Below are positions 26,582 through 33,472 of a stretch of 64,000 nucleotides of DNA, piece by piece. Source of the stretch: Demequina rhizosphaerae (lineage in GTDB: Bacteria > Actinomycetota > Actinomycetes > Actinomycetales > Demequinaceae); contig NZ_BBMC01000002.1 of assembly GCF_000971255.1 (NCBI RefSeq), positions 620,001 through 684,000 on the forward strand. Reading direction: 5' to 3'. Made by a program: the position numbers and the translations under genes. Numbering within the stretch: position 1 is the stretch's first letter; each line of letters begins with the position of its first letter. The notes under the pieces are model-generated. The model worked only from the letters and a program-made list of their open reading frames with translations, was not told where the DNA came from and did no database searches.

Positions 26582-27142
26582 ATGCGCACCCGCACACTCC
26601 TCGCCTCGACCGGACTGCTCGCGCTGGGCATCGTCGCCGGCGCGTCCGCGGCGATCGCGGGCGAGAACAACCCGAGGAACGACCCGCACGTCGAGACCGA
26701 GAAGGTCATGATCTGCCACGCCACGGCGTCGGAGAAGAACCCCTTCACCGTGAACGAGATCTCGTTCAACGCCGTCGACAACGGCTACAACATCGACTGG
26801 AACGGCCACGGCGACCACGAGGGCGACATCATCCCGGCGTTCGCCGACTTCCCGGGCCTCAACTGGACCGAGCTGGGCCAGGCGATCTGGAACAACGGCT
26901 GCGAGGTGCCCACCACGGAGCCCGAGCCCCAGGAGACCACCGTCCCCGAGGAGACCGAGACCCCGGAGCCCGAGGAGACGACCACCCCGGAGGAGACCCC
27001 GGAGCCGGAGGAGACCACGGAGACCGAGACCGAGGTCGAGGTCGAGTCCGCGACCACCACCACCGAGGACACGGAGGAGGAGGCCGCCCCGGAGGCCGAG
27101 TCCGCGACGGCGGTGCTGTCCGACGCCGGCTTCACCGGCTGA
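26582..27142 (+). CDS. Secreted protein with CHAT..H..H motif, Glu/Thr-rich tail ending in FTG
   Basis: 186 aa. Signal peptide at residues 1-26 (ending ASAAIAG). The globular part contains KVMICHATASEKNPF and HGDHEGDIIPAF, a pattern (CHAT..NP....H..H..DI.P) repeated in many secreted actinobacterial proteins of unknown function; the His/Asp cluster could bind metal. Residues 110-170 are acidic PEE/TTE repeats. It ends at VLSDAGFTG with no anchor. TTGGAGGG lies five bases before the ATG. It follows the YTG protein at 25719 by 203 bp and is followed by a strong bidirectional terminator. Note that the sequence motif is unrelated to the CHAT protease domain. Confidence 0.8.
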   Translation: MRTRTLLASTGLLALGIVAGASAAIAGENNPRNDPHVETEKVMICHATASEKNPFTVNEISFNAVDNGYNIDWNGHGDHEGDIIPAFADFPGLNWTELGQAIWNNGCEVPTTEPEPQETTVPEETETPEPEETTTPEETPEPEETTETETEVEVESATTTTEDTEEEAAPEAESATAVLSDAGFTG

Positions 27143-27160
27143 CGACCGCCCGAGGGGGGC

Positions 27161-27193
27161 AGGGCCGGGCGGGCGCGATGCCCACCCGGCCCT
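27161..27193. terminator. Bidirectional terminator hairpin
   Basis: AGGGCCGGG and CCCGGCCCT form a perfect 9-bp stem with extra inner pairing (CGGGC with GCCC) around GCGAT. It lies between the converging genes at 26582 and 27209. Confidence 0.7.
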
Positions 27194-27208
27194 CGCATCG
27201 TCCCCGCG

Positions 27209-27619
27209 CTACGCCGGGACGACGGACGGGCCGGGCTCGAGCCCGATGCTCTCCATGAGCGCGCGCACGCGGCCGTCGATCTCGTCGCGCTGCGCCTCGG
27301 ACGGGCCGGGCTCGATCGCCCAGTCCTCGTAGCGCTTGCCGGGGATGTACGGGCAGGCGTCGCCACAGCCCATGGTGACGATGACGTCGGCCTCCTGGAG
27401 CTGCGAGTCGGTCCAGCGCTTGGGGTGCTCGTGCGTGATGTCGATGCCGACCTCGGCCATCGCGGCGACGGCGCCCGCGCTGAGCGCCTCGCCCGGCTGC
27501 GAGCCGCCGGACCACGAGGTAGCGCGGTCGCCGGCGTAGTGGGCGAAGAGGCCGAGGGCCATCTGGGACTTGCCCCCGTTCTTCACGCAGAGGAACAGGA
27601 CGGCGGGCTTGTCGGACAT
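27209..27619 (-). CDS. Arsenate reductase, LMW-phosphatase fold (CX5K type)
   Basis: 136 aa, cytoplasmic. The active-site loop is CVKNGGKSQM beginning at Cys11, with Lys at the position normally held by the P-loop Arg; as I recall, actinobacterial arsenate-mycothiol transferases share this NGGKSQM form. A second cysteine pair (MGCGDACPYIPGKRYEDW) near residues 84-90 and WAIEPGP follow the family pattern. It would reduce arsenate to arsenite. ATG at 27619 has AAGGAG six bases upstream. It lies 10 bp downstream of the ArsR-phosphatase fusion and must be co-transcribed with it. No arsenite efflux gene is visible nearby. Confidence 0.88.
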   Translation of the reverse strand: MSDKPAVLFLCVKNGGKSQMALGLFAHYAGDRATSWSGGSQPGEALSAGAVAAMAEVGIDITHEHPKRWTDSQLQEADVIVTMGCGDACPYIPGKRYEDWAIEPGPSEAQRDEIDGRVRALMESIGLEPGPSVVPA

Positions 27620-27629
27620 TTCTCTCCTT

Positions 27630-28307
27630 CTATCGGGACGATGCGGTGGTCGTGGTGCGGAGCGTCGCCGCGAGGCGGCGGACCCGAGGTTCGAGGGCGT
27701 CGAAGGCCGCGGCGAAGGCGCGCGTGGTGCCCTCGGCGGCGGGATCGGGGACGGACCAGTGGAGGTCGCCGCCGCAGTCCTCGTACGCGAGGTCGCACAC
27801 GGCGACGACGAGGTCGCCCGCATCGCGGACCTCGTCGAGGGCGGCGGGGGCGAGGGCGACCGGCGCGAGGCCGCGGCGGTCGAGCTCGTCGAGCGCGAGC
27901 GGGTGGATGCGCGGCGCGGGATCCGTGCCGGCTGACGCCACGGGCACGATGCGCGCGGCCGCCAGCATCGCGGCGGCCATCTGCGAGCGGGCGGAGTTCG
28001 CGGTGCACGTGAAGACCACGCGGTCCGGCCGCGCGGCCGCCTCGCCGGCCGGGCGGGACACGGCCGCCTCGACCAGCGGCGACCACGCGAGCGCGAGGTA
28101 GGAGCGGCGGCGGTCGGCGTCCGAGCGACGGCGGCGGACCACACCCGCGTCCTCGAGCGCCCGCAGGTGGTGCGCGAGCAGGCTCGAGGCCATCCCGGTG
28201 CGCGCGCCGAGCTCGCCCGGGGCGAGGTCGCCGTCCGCGAGCGCGTCGACGAGCGCGAGACGATGCGCGTCGGCGAGGGCCGCGAGGACGGCGAGGCGGT
28301 CGGTCAC
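27630..28307 (-). CDS. ArsR-type repressor fused to a LMW phosphatase/arsenate reductase domain
   Basis: 225-residue fusion. Residues 1-85 are a winged-helix ArsR domain: LAALADAHRLALVDALADGDLAPGEL, then GMASSLLAHHLRALEDAGVVRRRR. Residues 95-215 are a LMW-PTP-like domain with P-loop CTANSARSQMA (C-x5-R-S) near residue 100 and VPDPAAEG in the acid-loop position. No CVC-type metal site is visible in the HTH part, so sensing may use other cysteines (CDLAYEDC near 170). GTG at 28307 gives the standard ArsR N-terminus. A perfect inverted repeat lies 14 bp upstream and is the likely autoregulatory operator. Such fusions are known in actinobacteria; here it pairs with a separate CX5K reductase. Confidence 0.85.
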   Translation of the reverse strand: MTDRLAVLAALADAHRLALVDALADGDLAPGELGARTGMASSLLAHHLRALEDAGVVRRRRSDADRRRSYLALAWSPLVEAAVSRPAGEAAARPDRVVFTCTANSARSQMAAAMLAAARIVPVASAGTDPAPRIHPLALDELDRRGLAPVALAPAALDEVRDAGDLVVAVCDLAYEDCGGDLHWSVPDPAAEGTTRAFAAAFDALEPRVRRLAATLRTTTTASSR

Positions 28308-28642
28308 GCGGCGAGGATATCTCAATCTTGATTGAGAGAATCGCGCAAGGTCGCCGCGGCGGGGCGACCGCCGCATCGTCCCTGCTCACCGGCCCGGAAC
28401 GTGCGGCGACACGCGGCGTGGCGGTGCGCGCGCATCGTCACGTCGGACACCAGACTTGAGCCGATAACACCCTCACTTCTGTCACATCCTTCACGCACGT
28501 ATATCCCCGGCACATGCGTCTATGTGCGGTTCGCCACACCTTTGACGGCCCCCTGCGCCCGCCAGACGATGGGGCCAGCCGGGAGGGCGGGGCGCTGCTG
28601 AGGGCGCCGGATCACCCCCTCCCGCAGCGGAGGGAACTGAAC
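28308..28642. other. 335-bp intergenic region between divergent genes
   Basis: Holds the ArsR-type operator next to the leftward start (28321-28336) and, towards the right, a less GC-rich stretch (about 28440-28545) that probably carries the promoter of the secreted protein at 28643. The leader then reads GCTGCTGAGGGCG and GGAGGGAACTGAAC before the ATG. No open frame with a convincing start was found. Confidence 0.6.
28321..28336. promoter_or_regulatory. Perfect inverted repeat, likely ArsR operator
   Basis: CTCAATC-TT-GATTGAG: two perfect 7-bp arms with a 2-bp centre, starting 14 bp upstream of the ArsR-fusion GTG at 28307. ATCAA/TTGAT-type half sites are usual for ArsR-family repressors, so autorepression of the arsR-arsC operon is inferred. 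Confidence 0.75.
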
Positions 28643-30652
28643 ATGCTGAGGAAGACCCTCGTGGTCGCGGCCGTCGCCGCGCTCACGATGATGATGAGCT
28701 CGCCCGCAGGGGCGACGAGCGGCGACACGCAGCCCGGGAACGACGGCGTCCACAAGGTGTGGGTGTGCAAGTACTCGGGCACGCCCTACGTCGACGAGGT
28801 GCTGAAGCCGGGCAAGAACCCGATCGCCGTCGACGGCAGCGCGACGGTCGGCACGTACTTCAAGGACGGCCAGGGCCAGTCCTTCGTGCTCGACGACGTG
28901 ACCGACGAGAACACCGCGCAGGGCGAGCGCTACACCGGCACGCTCACGTGCCCCGAGGGCCGCTCGTTCGACCATGACTGGGAGTACGCGGCGCCCTCAT
29001 GCGACGCGCTTACGGTCGACTACCCCGAGGCTCTGCCGGCAGGCCAGGCCAACGACGTCAACGTGCGGATCAAGAACCTCGCCACCGGCCAGGAGAAGAC
29101 GCTCAACTTCCACAACGGCGGCGGCACCTGGTCCGGCACGCAGGTCTTCGACTTCGCGTCGCACCACGCATGGCCCGCCTGGGGCTACTACGCCGTGACG
29201 TGGGTCCAGGTGGCGGGCTCCAACTACCACTGGTCCGGCGAGGTGACCTGCGGCCAGCCCGAGAAGCCCGAGAAGCCCGAGACGAAGGTGGAGACCACCC
29301 GGTGGACGGTCTCGGACTACGTGTGCGAGTCCGAGTCGGTCGCGCTGGCGCGCAGCGTGACGACGACCACCTACACGTGGGATGAGGGCTCGTGGAGCTG
29401 GAAGGCCTCCTCCTCGACCGAGACCGAGACCGACTCGCGCGCCATGACGGAGCAGGAGAAGGCGGCACAGTGCGAGGAGCCCCCGGTCGACGTCTGCCTC
29501 AACATCGACGGCATCCAGACCGAGGTGCCGGACGGCTACAAGGCGGACGGTCAGGGCAACTGCTGCAAGTGCACGCCCCCGCCGGTGGTCGACAAGTGCC
29601 TCAATATCGACGGCGACCAGGCGACCGTGCCCGAGGGCATGACGCGCGACGAGAACGGCGACTGCTGGACGCCGAAGCCGCCGACCAAGGTCGAGTTCAC
29701 CGAGTGGGCCGTCTCCGACTTCATGTGCGAGAGCGAGAAGGTCACCGAGACCAGGACGAAGTCGATGACCACGTACGCGTGGGACACCGCGACGGGCACC
29801 TGGGTCGGCACCACCACGGAGACCGTCCAGTCGCACACCCGGGCCATGACGGCGGACGAGTCCGCCGAGCTGTGCCCGCCGCCGATCGACGTCTGCGAGA
29901 ACCTGCCGGGCATCCAGACCGAGCTGCCCGAGGGCCTCGTGATGGACGAGGGCGACTGCCTCATGCCGCCCGAGGTCACCGTGAGCGAGTGGACCGGTGA
30001 GCCGGTGTGCGACATGACCTCGTACACCGAGTGGGCGACCGAGACCACGAGCGGCTACCTGCCCGTCGAGACCGAGGGCGGCTACAGCTGGGCGCCGTAC
30101 GTCACGTACAAGACGCTTTACCGGACGGTCGAGGTCGACGAGGTCATCCCCTGCGACGTCGAGGAGCCGACCGAGCCGACGATCGACGGCACGATCGTGG
30201 GCGAGATCTGCACCGCCGACGCGCCGTACCTCGGCTACGACATCGTCCTGGACGACCCGGACGGCGTCTCGACCGACGACGGCACCGCGACGATCACCTT
30301 CGTCCACCCGACCAACGCGGCGAAGAACTGGTCGACCACGGTCGCGATCGGCACGGGCAAGATCCTGTGGCCGGGCGCGAGCGTCGACGAGGACGGCGTC
30401 GCGAACAACTGGCCCGGGTACAAGTACTCCGAGTCCAAGGACGAGTGGGTGTCCGTGGGCGCGAAGAACTACGGCTGGACCAGGGCCGACGACACCGAGG
30501 TGATCATCTCGGTCAACCCGAGCAAGACCTTCACGGTCTCCTACCCGCCGGCCACCCCGGTCTGCAACTCGGAGCCTCCCGTGGAGATCGTGAGCGTCCT
30601 CGACGCTCCGGCGGCCACCCCGGTCACGGGCGTGGCGACGTACACCGGCTGA
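28643..30652 (+). CDS. Large secreted repeat protein ending in YTG
   Basis: 669 aa with a signal peptide (residues 1-25, ending SSPAGA). The first domain has KVWVCKYSGTPYVDEVLKPGKNPI, a beta-type segment seen in actinobacterial secreted proteins. Two internal repeat types follow: (a) W.VSD..CESE.V....T..YTWD, twice in full (near residues 218 and 353) and a third degenerate form; (b) C.NIDG.Q..VP.G....G.C, three times (near 281, 316, 418). A C-terminal domain (about 510-640) has repeated Trp/Tyr-rich strands. The chain stops at ATPVTGVATYTG with no membrane anchor. Many cysteines suggest disulfides. Family not recognised; an adhesin or surface-layer type role is inference. GGAGGGAACTGAAC precedes the ATG. 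Confidence 0.8.
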   Translation: MLRKTLVVAAVAALTMMMSSPAGATSGDTQPGNDGVHKVWVCKYSGTPYVDEVLKPGKNPIAVDGSATVGTYFKDGQGQSFVLDDVTDENTAQGERYTGTLTCPEGRSFDHDWEYAAPSCDALTVDYPEALPAGQANDVNVRIKNLATGQEKTLNFHNGGGTWSGTQVFDFASHHAWPAWGYYAVTWVQVAGSNYHWSGEVTCGQPEKPEKPETKVETTRWTVSDYVCESESVALARSVTTTTYTWDEGSWSWKASSSTETETDSRAMTEQEKAAQCEEPPVDVCLNIDGIQTEVPDGYKADGQGNCCKCTPPPVVDKCLNIDGDQATVPEGMTRDENGDCWTPKPPTKVEFTEWAVSDFMCESEKVTETRTKSMTTYAWDTATGTWVGTTTETVQSHTRAMTADESAELCPPPIDVCENLPGIQTELPEGLVMDEGDCLMPPEVTVSEWTGEPVCDMTSYTEWATETTSGYLPVETEGGYSWAPYVTYKTLYRTVEVDEVIPCDVEEPTEPTIDGTIVGEICTADAPYLGYDIVLDDPDGVSTDDGTATITFVHPTNAAKNWSTTVAIGTGKILWPGASVDEDGVANNWPGYKYSESKDEWVSVGAKNYGWTRADDTEVIISVNPSKTFTVSYPPATPVCNSEPPVEIVSVLDAPAATPVTGVATYTG

Positions 30653-30711
30653 TCCCCGGTGTACGGCCCGGCGGGGCGCGGCCTTCCTCAGCGGGCCGCA
30701 CCTCGCCGGGC

Positions 30712-30729
30712 CACTCCCCGAGGGGAGTG
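30712..30729 (+). terminator. Short hairpin after the repeat-protein gene
   Basis: CACTCCCC-GA-GGGGAGTG, a perfect 8-bp stem about 60 bp after the stop at 30652, without a T-run. Possible terminator or 3'-end processing hairpin. Confidence 0.45.
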
Positions 30730-30742
30730 AAGCGAGGGGGAA

Positions 30743-30764
30743 GCTGAGGGGGCGCTGAGGGGGC
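30743..30764. repeat. Tandem 11-bp repeat
   Basis: GCTGAGGGGGC occurs twice head to tail (30743-30753 and 30754-30764), followed by a degenerate GCTCAGG. It lies between converging genes. Significance unknown. Confidence 0.5.
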
Positions 30765-30805
30765 GCTCAGGCGGGACCCCACTGAGGGGCGGGGCCCCGC
30801 GACGT

Positions 30806-30846
30806 CGATCCCGACGTTCCGTGCCAGGCACGGAGCGTCGGGATCG
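30806..30846. terminator. Long bidirectional terminator hairpin
   Basis: A nearly perfect inverted repeat: arm CGATCCCGACGTTCCGTGCC against GGCACGGAGCGTCGGGATCG, one mismatch in 20 with a one-base centre. It lies between the converging genes at 28643 and 30911 and would fold on either strand. Confidence 0.7.
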
Positions 30847-30910
30847 ATGCATGTGGGGGCTTGGCAGGGCGGGCGGATCCTCCGCCGCCGGACCGGGAGG
30901 CCCGACCCGC

Positions 30911-31702
30911 CTACGCCTCGTCGATGTGGACCGGCGTCCCGAGCGGGATCCCGATCTCCTCGACCATCTCCGTGATGACGTCGTTGGGGACGCGGATGCA
31001 GCCGTGCGAGATCGACTTGCCGAACGAGTCCGGGTCGTTGGTGCCGTGCAGCCCGATGACCGCGTCGCCGCCCGCGAACTCGTCGAGCACCGGCGAGTAG
31101 CCCGACAGCCCGTACGCGTACGGCCCGTAGAGCCCGTCCGGGTCCGGCGGCTGCAGCAGCTCGCGCACGTAGTAGACGCCGCCCGGCGTGGGCAGCTCGT
31201 CCGTGCCGAGCCCGATCTCCGTGGTGAGCACCTCGTCCTCGCCGTCCCACACGATGAGCTCGTAGGCCTCCATGTCGATCTCGATGCTCATGTGCGTCGC
31301 GGCGAGCGAGACGTCGTCGGCGGCCACCCAGCCGGTGGAGCCGTTCGGCCGGATCGGCAGGTACACCTCGAGCCACGAGCCCTGGATCTGCTTGACCAGG
31401 AAGGTCAGCGGGGTCTGGTCGGGCACGGTGAGGACATCCGCGGCCTTCACGACGGTCTTCTTCGCGCCGTCGGGCTTCTTCAGCACCGTCACCTTGGTGC
31501 CGCGCGCGGTCGCGATGTAGGACAGCGTCGAGTCCTCCGACGCGGTCGCGGAGGGCTCGGGCTCCGGGGTCGTCGTCTCGGTCGGCGCGACGGCAGCGAC
31601 GGTGGACGATGCGCTGGTGGCCGGCGACGGCTCGGCCGCCGGCGTGCACGCGGACAGCGCGAGCGCGCCCACGACGGTGAACAGCGCGACGATGCGACGC
31701 AT
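30911..31702 (-). CDS. L,D-transpeptidase lipoprotein (YkuD domain)
   Basis: Cross-links or modifies peptidoglycan by 3-3 transpeptidation outside the membrane. 263 aa: a signal peptide with lipobox (LALSAC, Cys19), a Thr/Glu/Ser-rich spacer (residues 20-60), an SH3-like region (about 60-130) and the YkuD domain (about 135-263) with the catalytic motif HGTNDPDSFGKSISHGCIRVPN; the nucleophile is the Cys in SHGCIR near residue 236. ATG at 31702 is preceded by GAGGGAGGTCCG. It is monocistronic: a strong terminator (31746-31781) separates it from the symporter gene upstream. Confidence 0.93.
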   Translation of the reverse strand: MRRIVALFTVVGALALSACTPAAEPSPATSASSTVAAVAPTETTTPEPEPSATASEDSTLSYIATARGTKVTVLKKPDGAKKTVVKAADVLTVPDQTPLTFLVKQIQGSWLEVYLPIRPNGSTGWVAADDVSLAATHMSIEIDMEAYELIVWDGEDEVLTTEIGLGTDELPTPGGVYYVRELLQPPDPDGLYGPYAYGLSGYSPVLDEFAGGDAVIGLHGTNDPDSFGKSISHGCIRVPNDVITEMVEEIGIPLGTPVHIDEA

Positions 31703-31745
31703 CGGACCTCCCTCAGACCCCTCAGCGCCCCCACACTACGACGCA

Positions 31746-31781
31746 GCCGCCCGGCCTGGGTAGGTCCCCGGGCCGGGCGGC
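31746..31781 (-). terminator. Terminator hairpin after the symporter gene
   Basis: GCCGCCCGGCC and GGCCGGGCGGC form a perfect 11-bp stem with inner pairing in the 14-base loop. It follows the leftward gene at 31810-33129 by about 28 bp. Confidence 0.7.
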
Positions 31782-31809
31782 CGTCGCATCGTGCCTCCGA
31801 GAGGCGGGG

Positions 31810-33129
31810 TTATGCGTTGACGAGCTCGCGCTCCACGGGCTCGCCCGGCTCGCCCTCGATGGCGTCCGCGCGGTCCTTGTCGGAGCGCATGAGGAAGCTC
31901 GCGATCACCGTGACCGCGACGATGACGACCGACATCACGAGGTACGCGTTGGCGAAGCCGATGGACTCGTACGCCTGGCCGAACGGCAGCGAGAACGCCG
32001 CGACGCCCAGCGACTTCGCCACGCCGAATCCGAGCATGTACGCGGTCGCGGAGATCCTCACGTCGAACATCCGGGTGATGTACTTCATCACCGAGACCAG
32101 CATGAGCGGCATCTCGATGGCCGCGAGCAGGCGCCACGCGATGAGCGCCTCGGTGGTGGTGACCAGCGCCGAGCCGAGCACGCGGACCACGAGGATCGCG
32201 GCGAACAGCTGCAGGCCGCGCTTCGCGCCGATCTTGTTGACGAACCAGGGCGCGACCAGCATGACCGCCGCCTCGGCGAAGATCTGGATGGTCACCACCT
32301 GCGAGAACAGCGCCACCGGGTCGCCGTGGTTGACGTGCTGCGCGAAGTAGATAGAGAACTGCTGGTCGAAGACGTCGTAGAGCGCGGCCGTGCCGAACAT
32401 CAGGACGACGAAGCCGATGAAGCTGCGGTCCGTGAACAGGCGCTTGATGGTGTCCTTGCTCACCTTGGTGGCGGAGGTCTCGCCGGCGGCGGCGCTCTCC
32501 TGCTCCTGCGCCGGCACCTTCGCGACGAAGAGCAGCGCGCCCAGCACGATGGCGCAGAACGAGGCCGCCCACCAGATGCTATCGGGGTTGACGTGCGACC
32601 ACATCCAGCCGGCGACCAGGGTGATCGTGCCGCCCGCGATCGAGCCGAACAGGCGAGCGTGGCCGTACTCGAACTTGTTGGCGCGGGACGCGCGCTCGTT
32701 GAAGGCCTCGACGACGGACACGCCGGCGAGCAGCACGAGCGCCATGAACATGCCGCCGACCACGGCCGCACCCACCATGCTCCACGCCATCAGCGGCGGG
32801 AACACGAACGCGAAGAACGGGCCGACCATCGCGCCGCAGAGCACCACGAACGCGAACAGGTGCTTCTTGAGGCCCAGGCGGTCCTGCAGGTAGCCGTACA
32901 GCGGCTGGAGGCACAGCGCGGTGATCGCCATCACCGTGTTGATAAGGCCGATGTTGCCCTCGCCCATGCCCTTCTCCGACAGCCACAGGCCGTGGAACGA
33001 GAAGAAGATCTGCCAGACGGCGAAGTAGAAGAAGTACAGGCCGCCGTAGTTCCAGAACACCCCGCGCTTGAGGGAGGCCAGGATGGACCCGCCGCCGGTG
33101 GCGGGCGTCGTTGCAGTAGGTGCGCTCAT
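31810..33129 (-). CDS. MFS oligosaccharide:H+ symporter, LacY family
   Basis: Twelve-helix transporter of 439 aa. The start WNYGGLYFFYFAVWQIFFSFHGLWL is the LacY/RafB-like first helix, and GYLQDRLGLKK is the MFS signature loop after helix 2. VVEAFNERASRANKFEYGHARLFGSIAGG carries the conserved Glu/Arg and YG.aR.fGS segment of helices 4-5 in this family; IGAKRGLQLFA closes the helix 8-9 loop. It should import an oligosaccharide with protons. ATG at 33129 has AAGGGA seven bases upstream. A LacI-type operator half-resembling those of the GH42 operon lies 90 bp upstream (33219-33234). It is closely related to the next symporter (33473-34792), of identical length. Confidence 0.9.
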   Translation of the reverse strand: MSAPTATTPATGGGSILASLKRGVFWNYGGLYFFYFAVWQIFFSFHGLWLSEKGMGEGNIGLINTVMAITALCLQPLYGYLQDRLGLKKHLFAFVVLCGAMVGPFFAFVFPPLMAWSMVGAAVVGGMFMALVLLAGVSVVEAFNERASRANKFEYGHARLFGSIAGGTITLVAGWMWSHVNPDSIWWAASFCAIVLGALLFVAKVPAQEQESAAAGETSATKVSKDTIKRLFTDRSFIGFVVLMFGTAALYDVFDQQFSIYFAQHVNHGDPVALFSQVVTIQIFAEAAVMLVAPWFVNKIGAKRGLQLFAAILVVRVLGSALVTTTEALIAWRLLAAIEMPLMLVSVMKYITRMFDVRISATAYMLGFGVAKSLGVAAFSLPFGQAYESIGFANAYLVMSVVIVAVTVIASFLMRSDKDRADAIEGEPGEPVERELVNA

Positions 33130-33472
33130 CGCACATCCCTTCGGGGATTCTCGTGGAGGTGGCCGCCATGGCCAGGGTGGTGAGCGGCGCGCGGGCGGAA
33201 TCCGCGGGCGCATGCACGCTGCAACCGGTAACAGAAGGCGACTCTACGTCACCTGGTGCTGAAAAACAGCGTAATTGGTGGCAGCACCCAACAATGGGAC
33301 GTATCGCCTATGCCAGCGCTTACATGCTGGGAGTTCGCTGAGAGTCTTCGCCCAGGCCCGTTCACCCCTCCACGCCACGGCCTCCGGAGCGGGTGCTTCC
33401 GATGCGCCGCCCACCGGTCAACGGGGGTGTCGCGTGGAGGGCTGCCTCACCCGCGTGGAGGGGAGCGCGGGG
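33130..33472. other. 343-bp intergenic region between two symporter genes
   Basis: Both flanking genes read leftward, so this is the promoter region of the gene at 31810 and the 3' region of the gene at 33473. It holds a LacI-type operator (33219-33234), a less GC-rich stretch (about 33240-33345) likely to carry the promoter, and near 33364-33462 a foldback element whose ends (CCCTCCACGC and GCGTGGAGGGG) resemble the intergenic repeats at 40360 and 49219. No gene seen. Confidence 0.6.
33219..33234. promoter_or_regulatory. LacI-type operator upstream of the symporter gene
   Basis: CTGCAACCGGTAACAG; on the other strand CTGTTACCGGTTGCAG. It has the central CG typical of LacI-family sites, and its GTTACCGG half is identical to those at 48022-48037 and 48053-48068, suggesting the regulator at 48158 also controls this symporter. 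Confidence 0.55.

Noticed and set aside
26702-26860. CHATAS motif in the secreted protein taken as a CHAT protease
   Set aside because: It is a short sequence string (C-H-A-T) in a small secreted domain, unrelated to the CHAT caspase-like fold, which needs separate His and Cys blocks.
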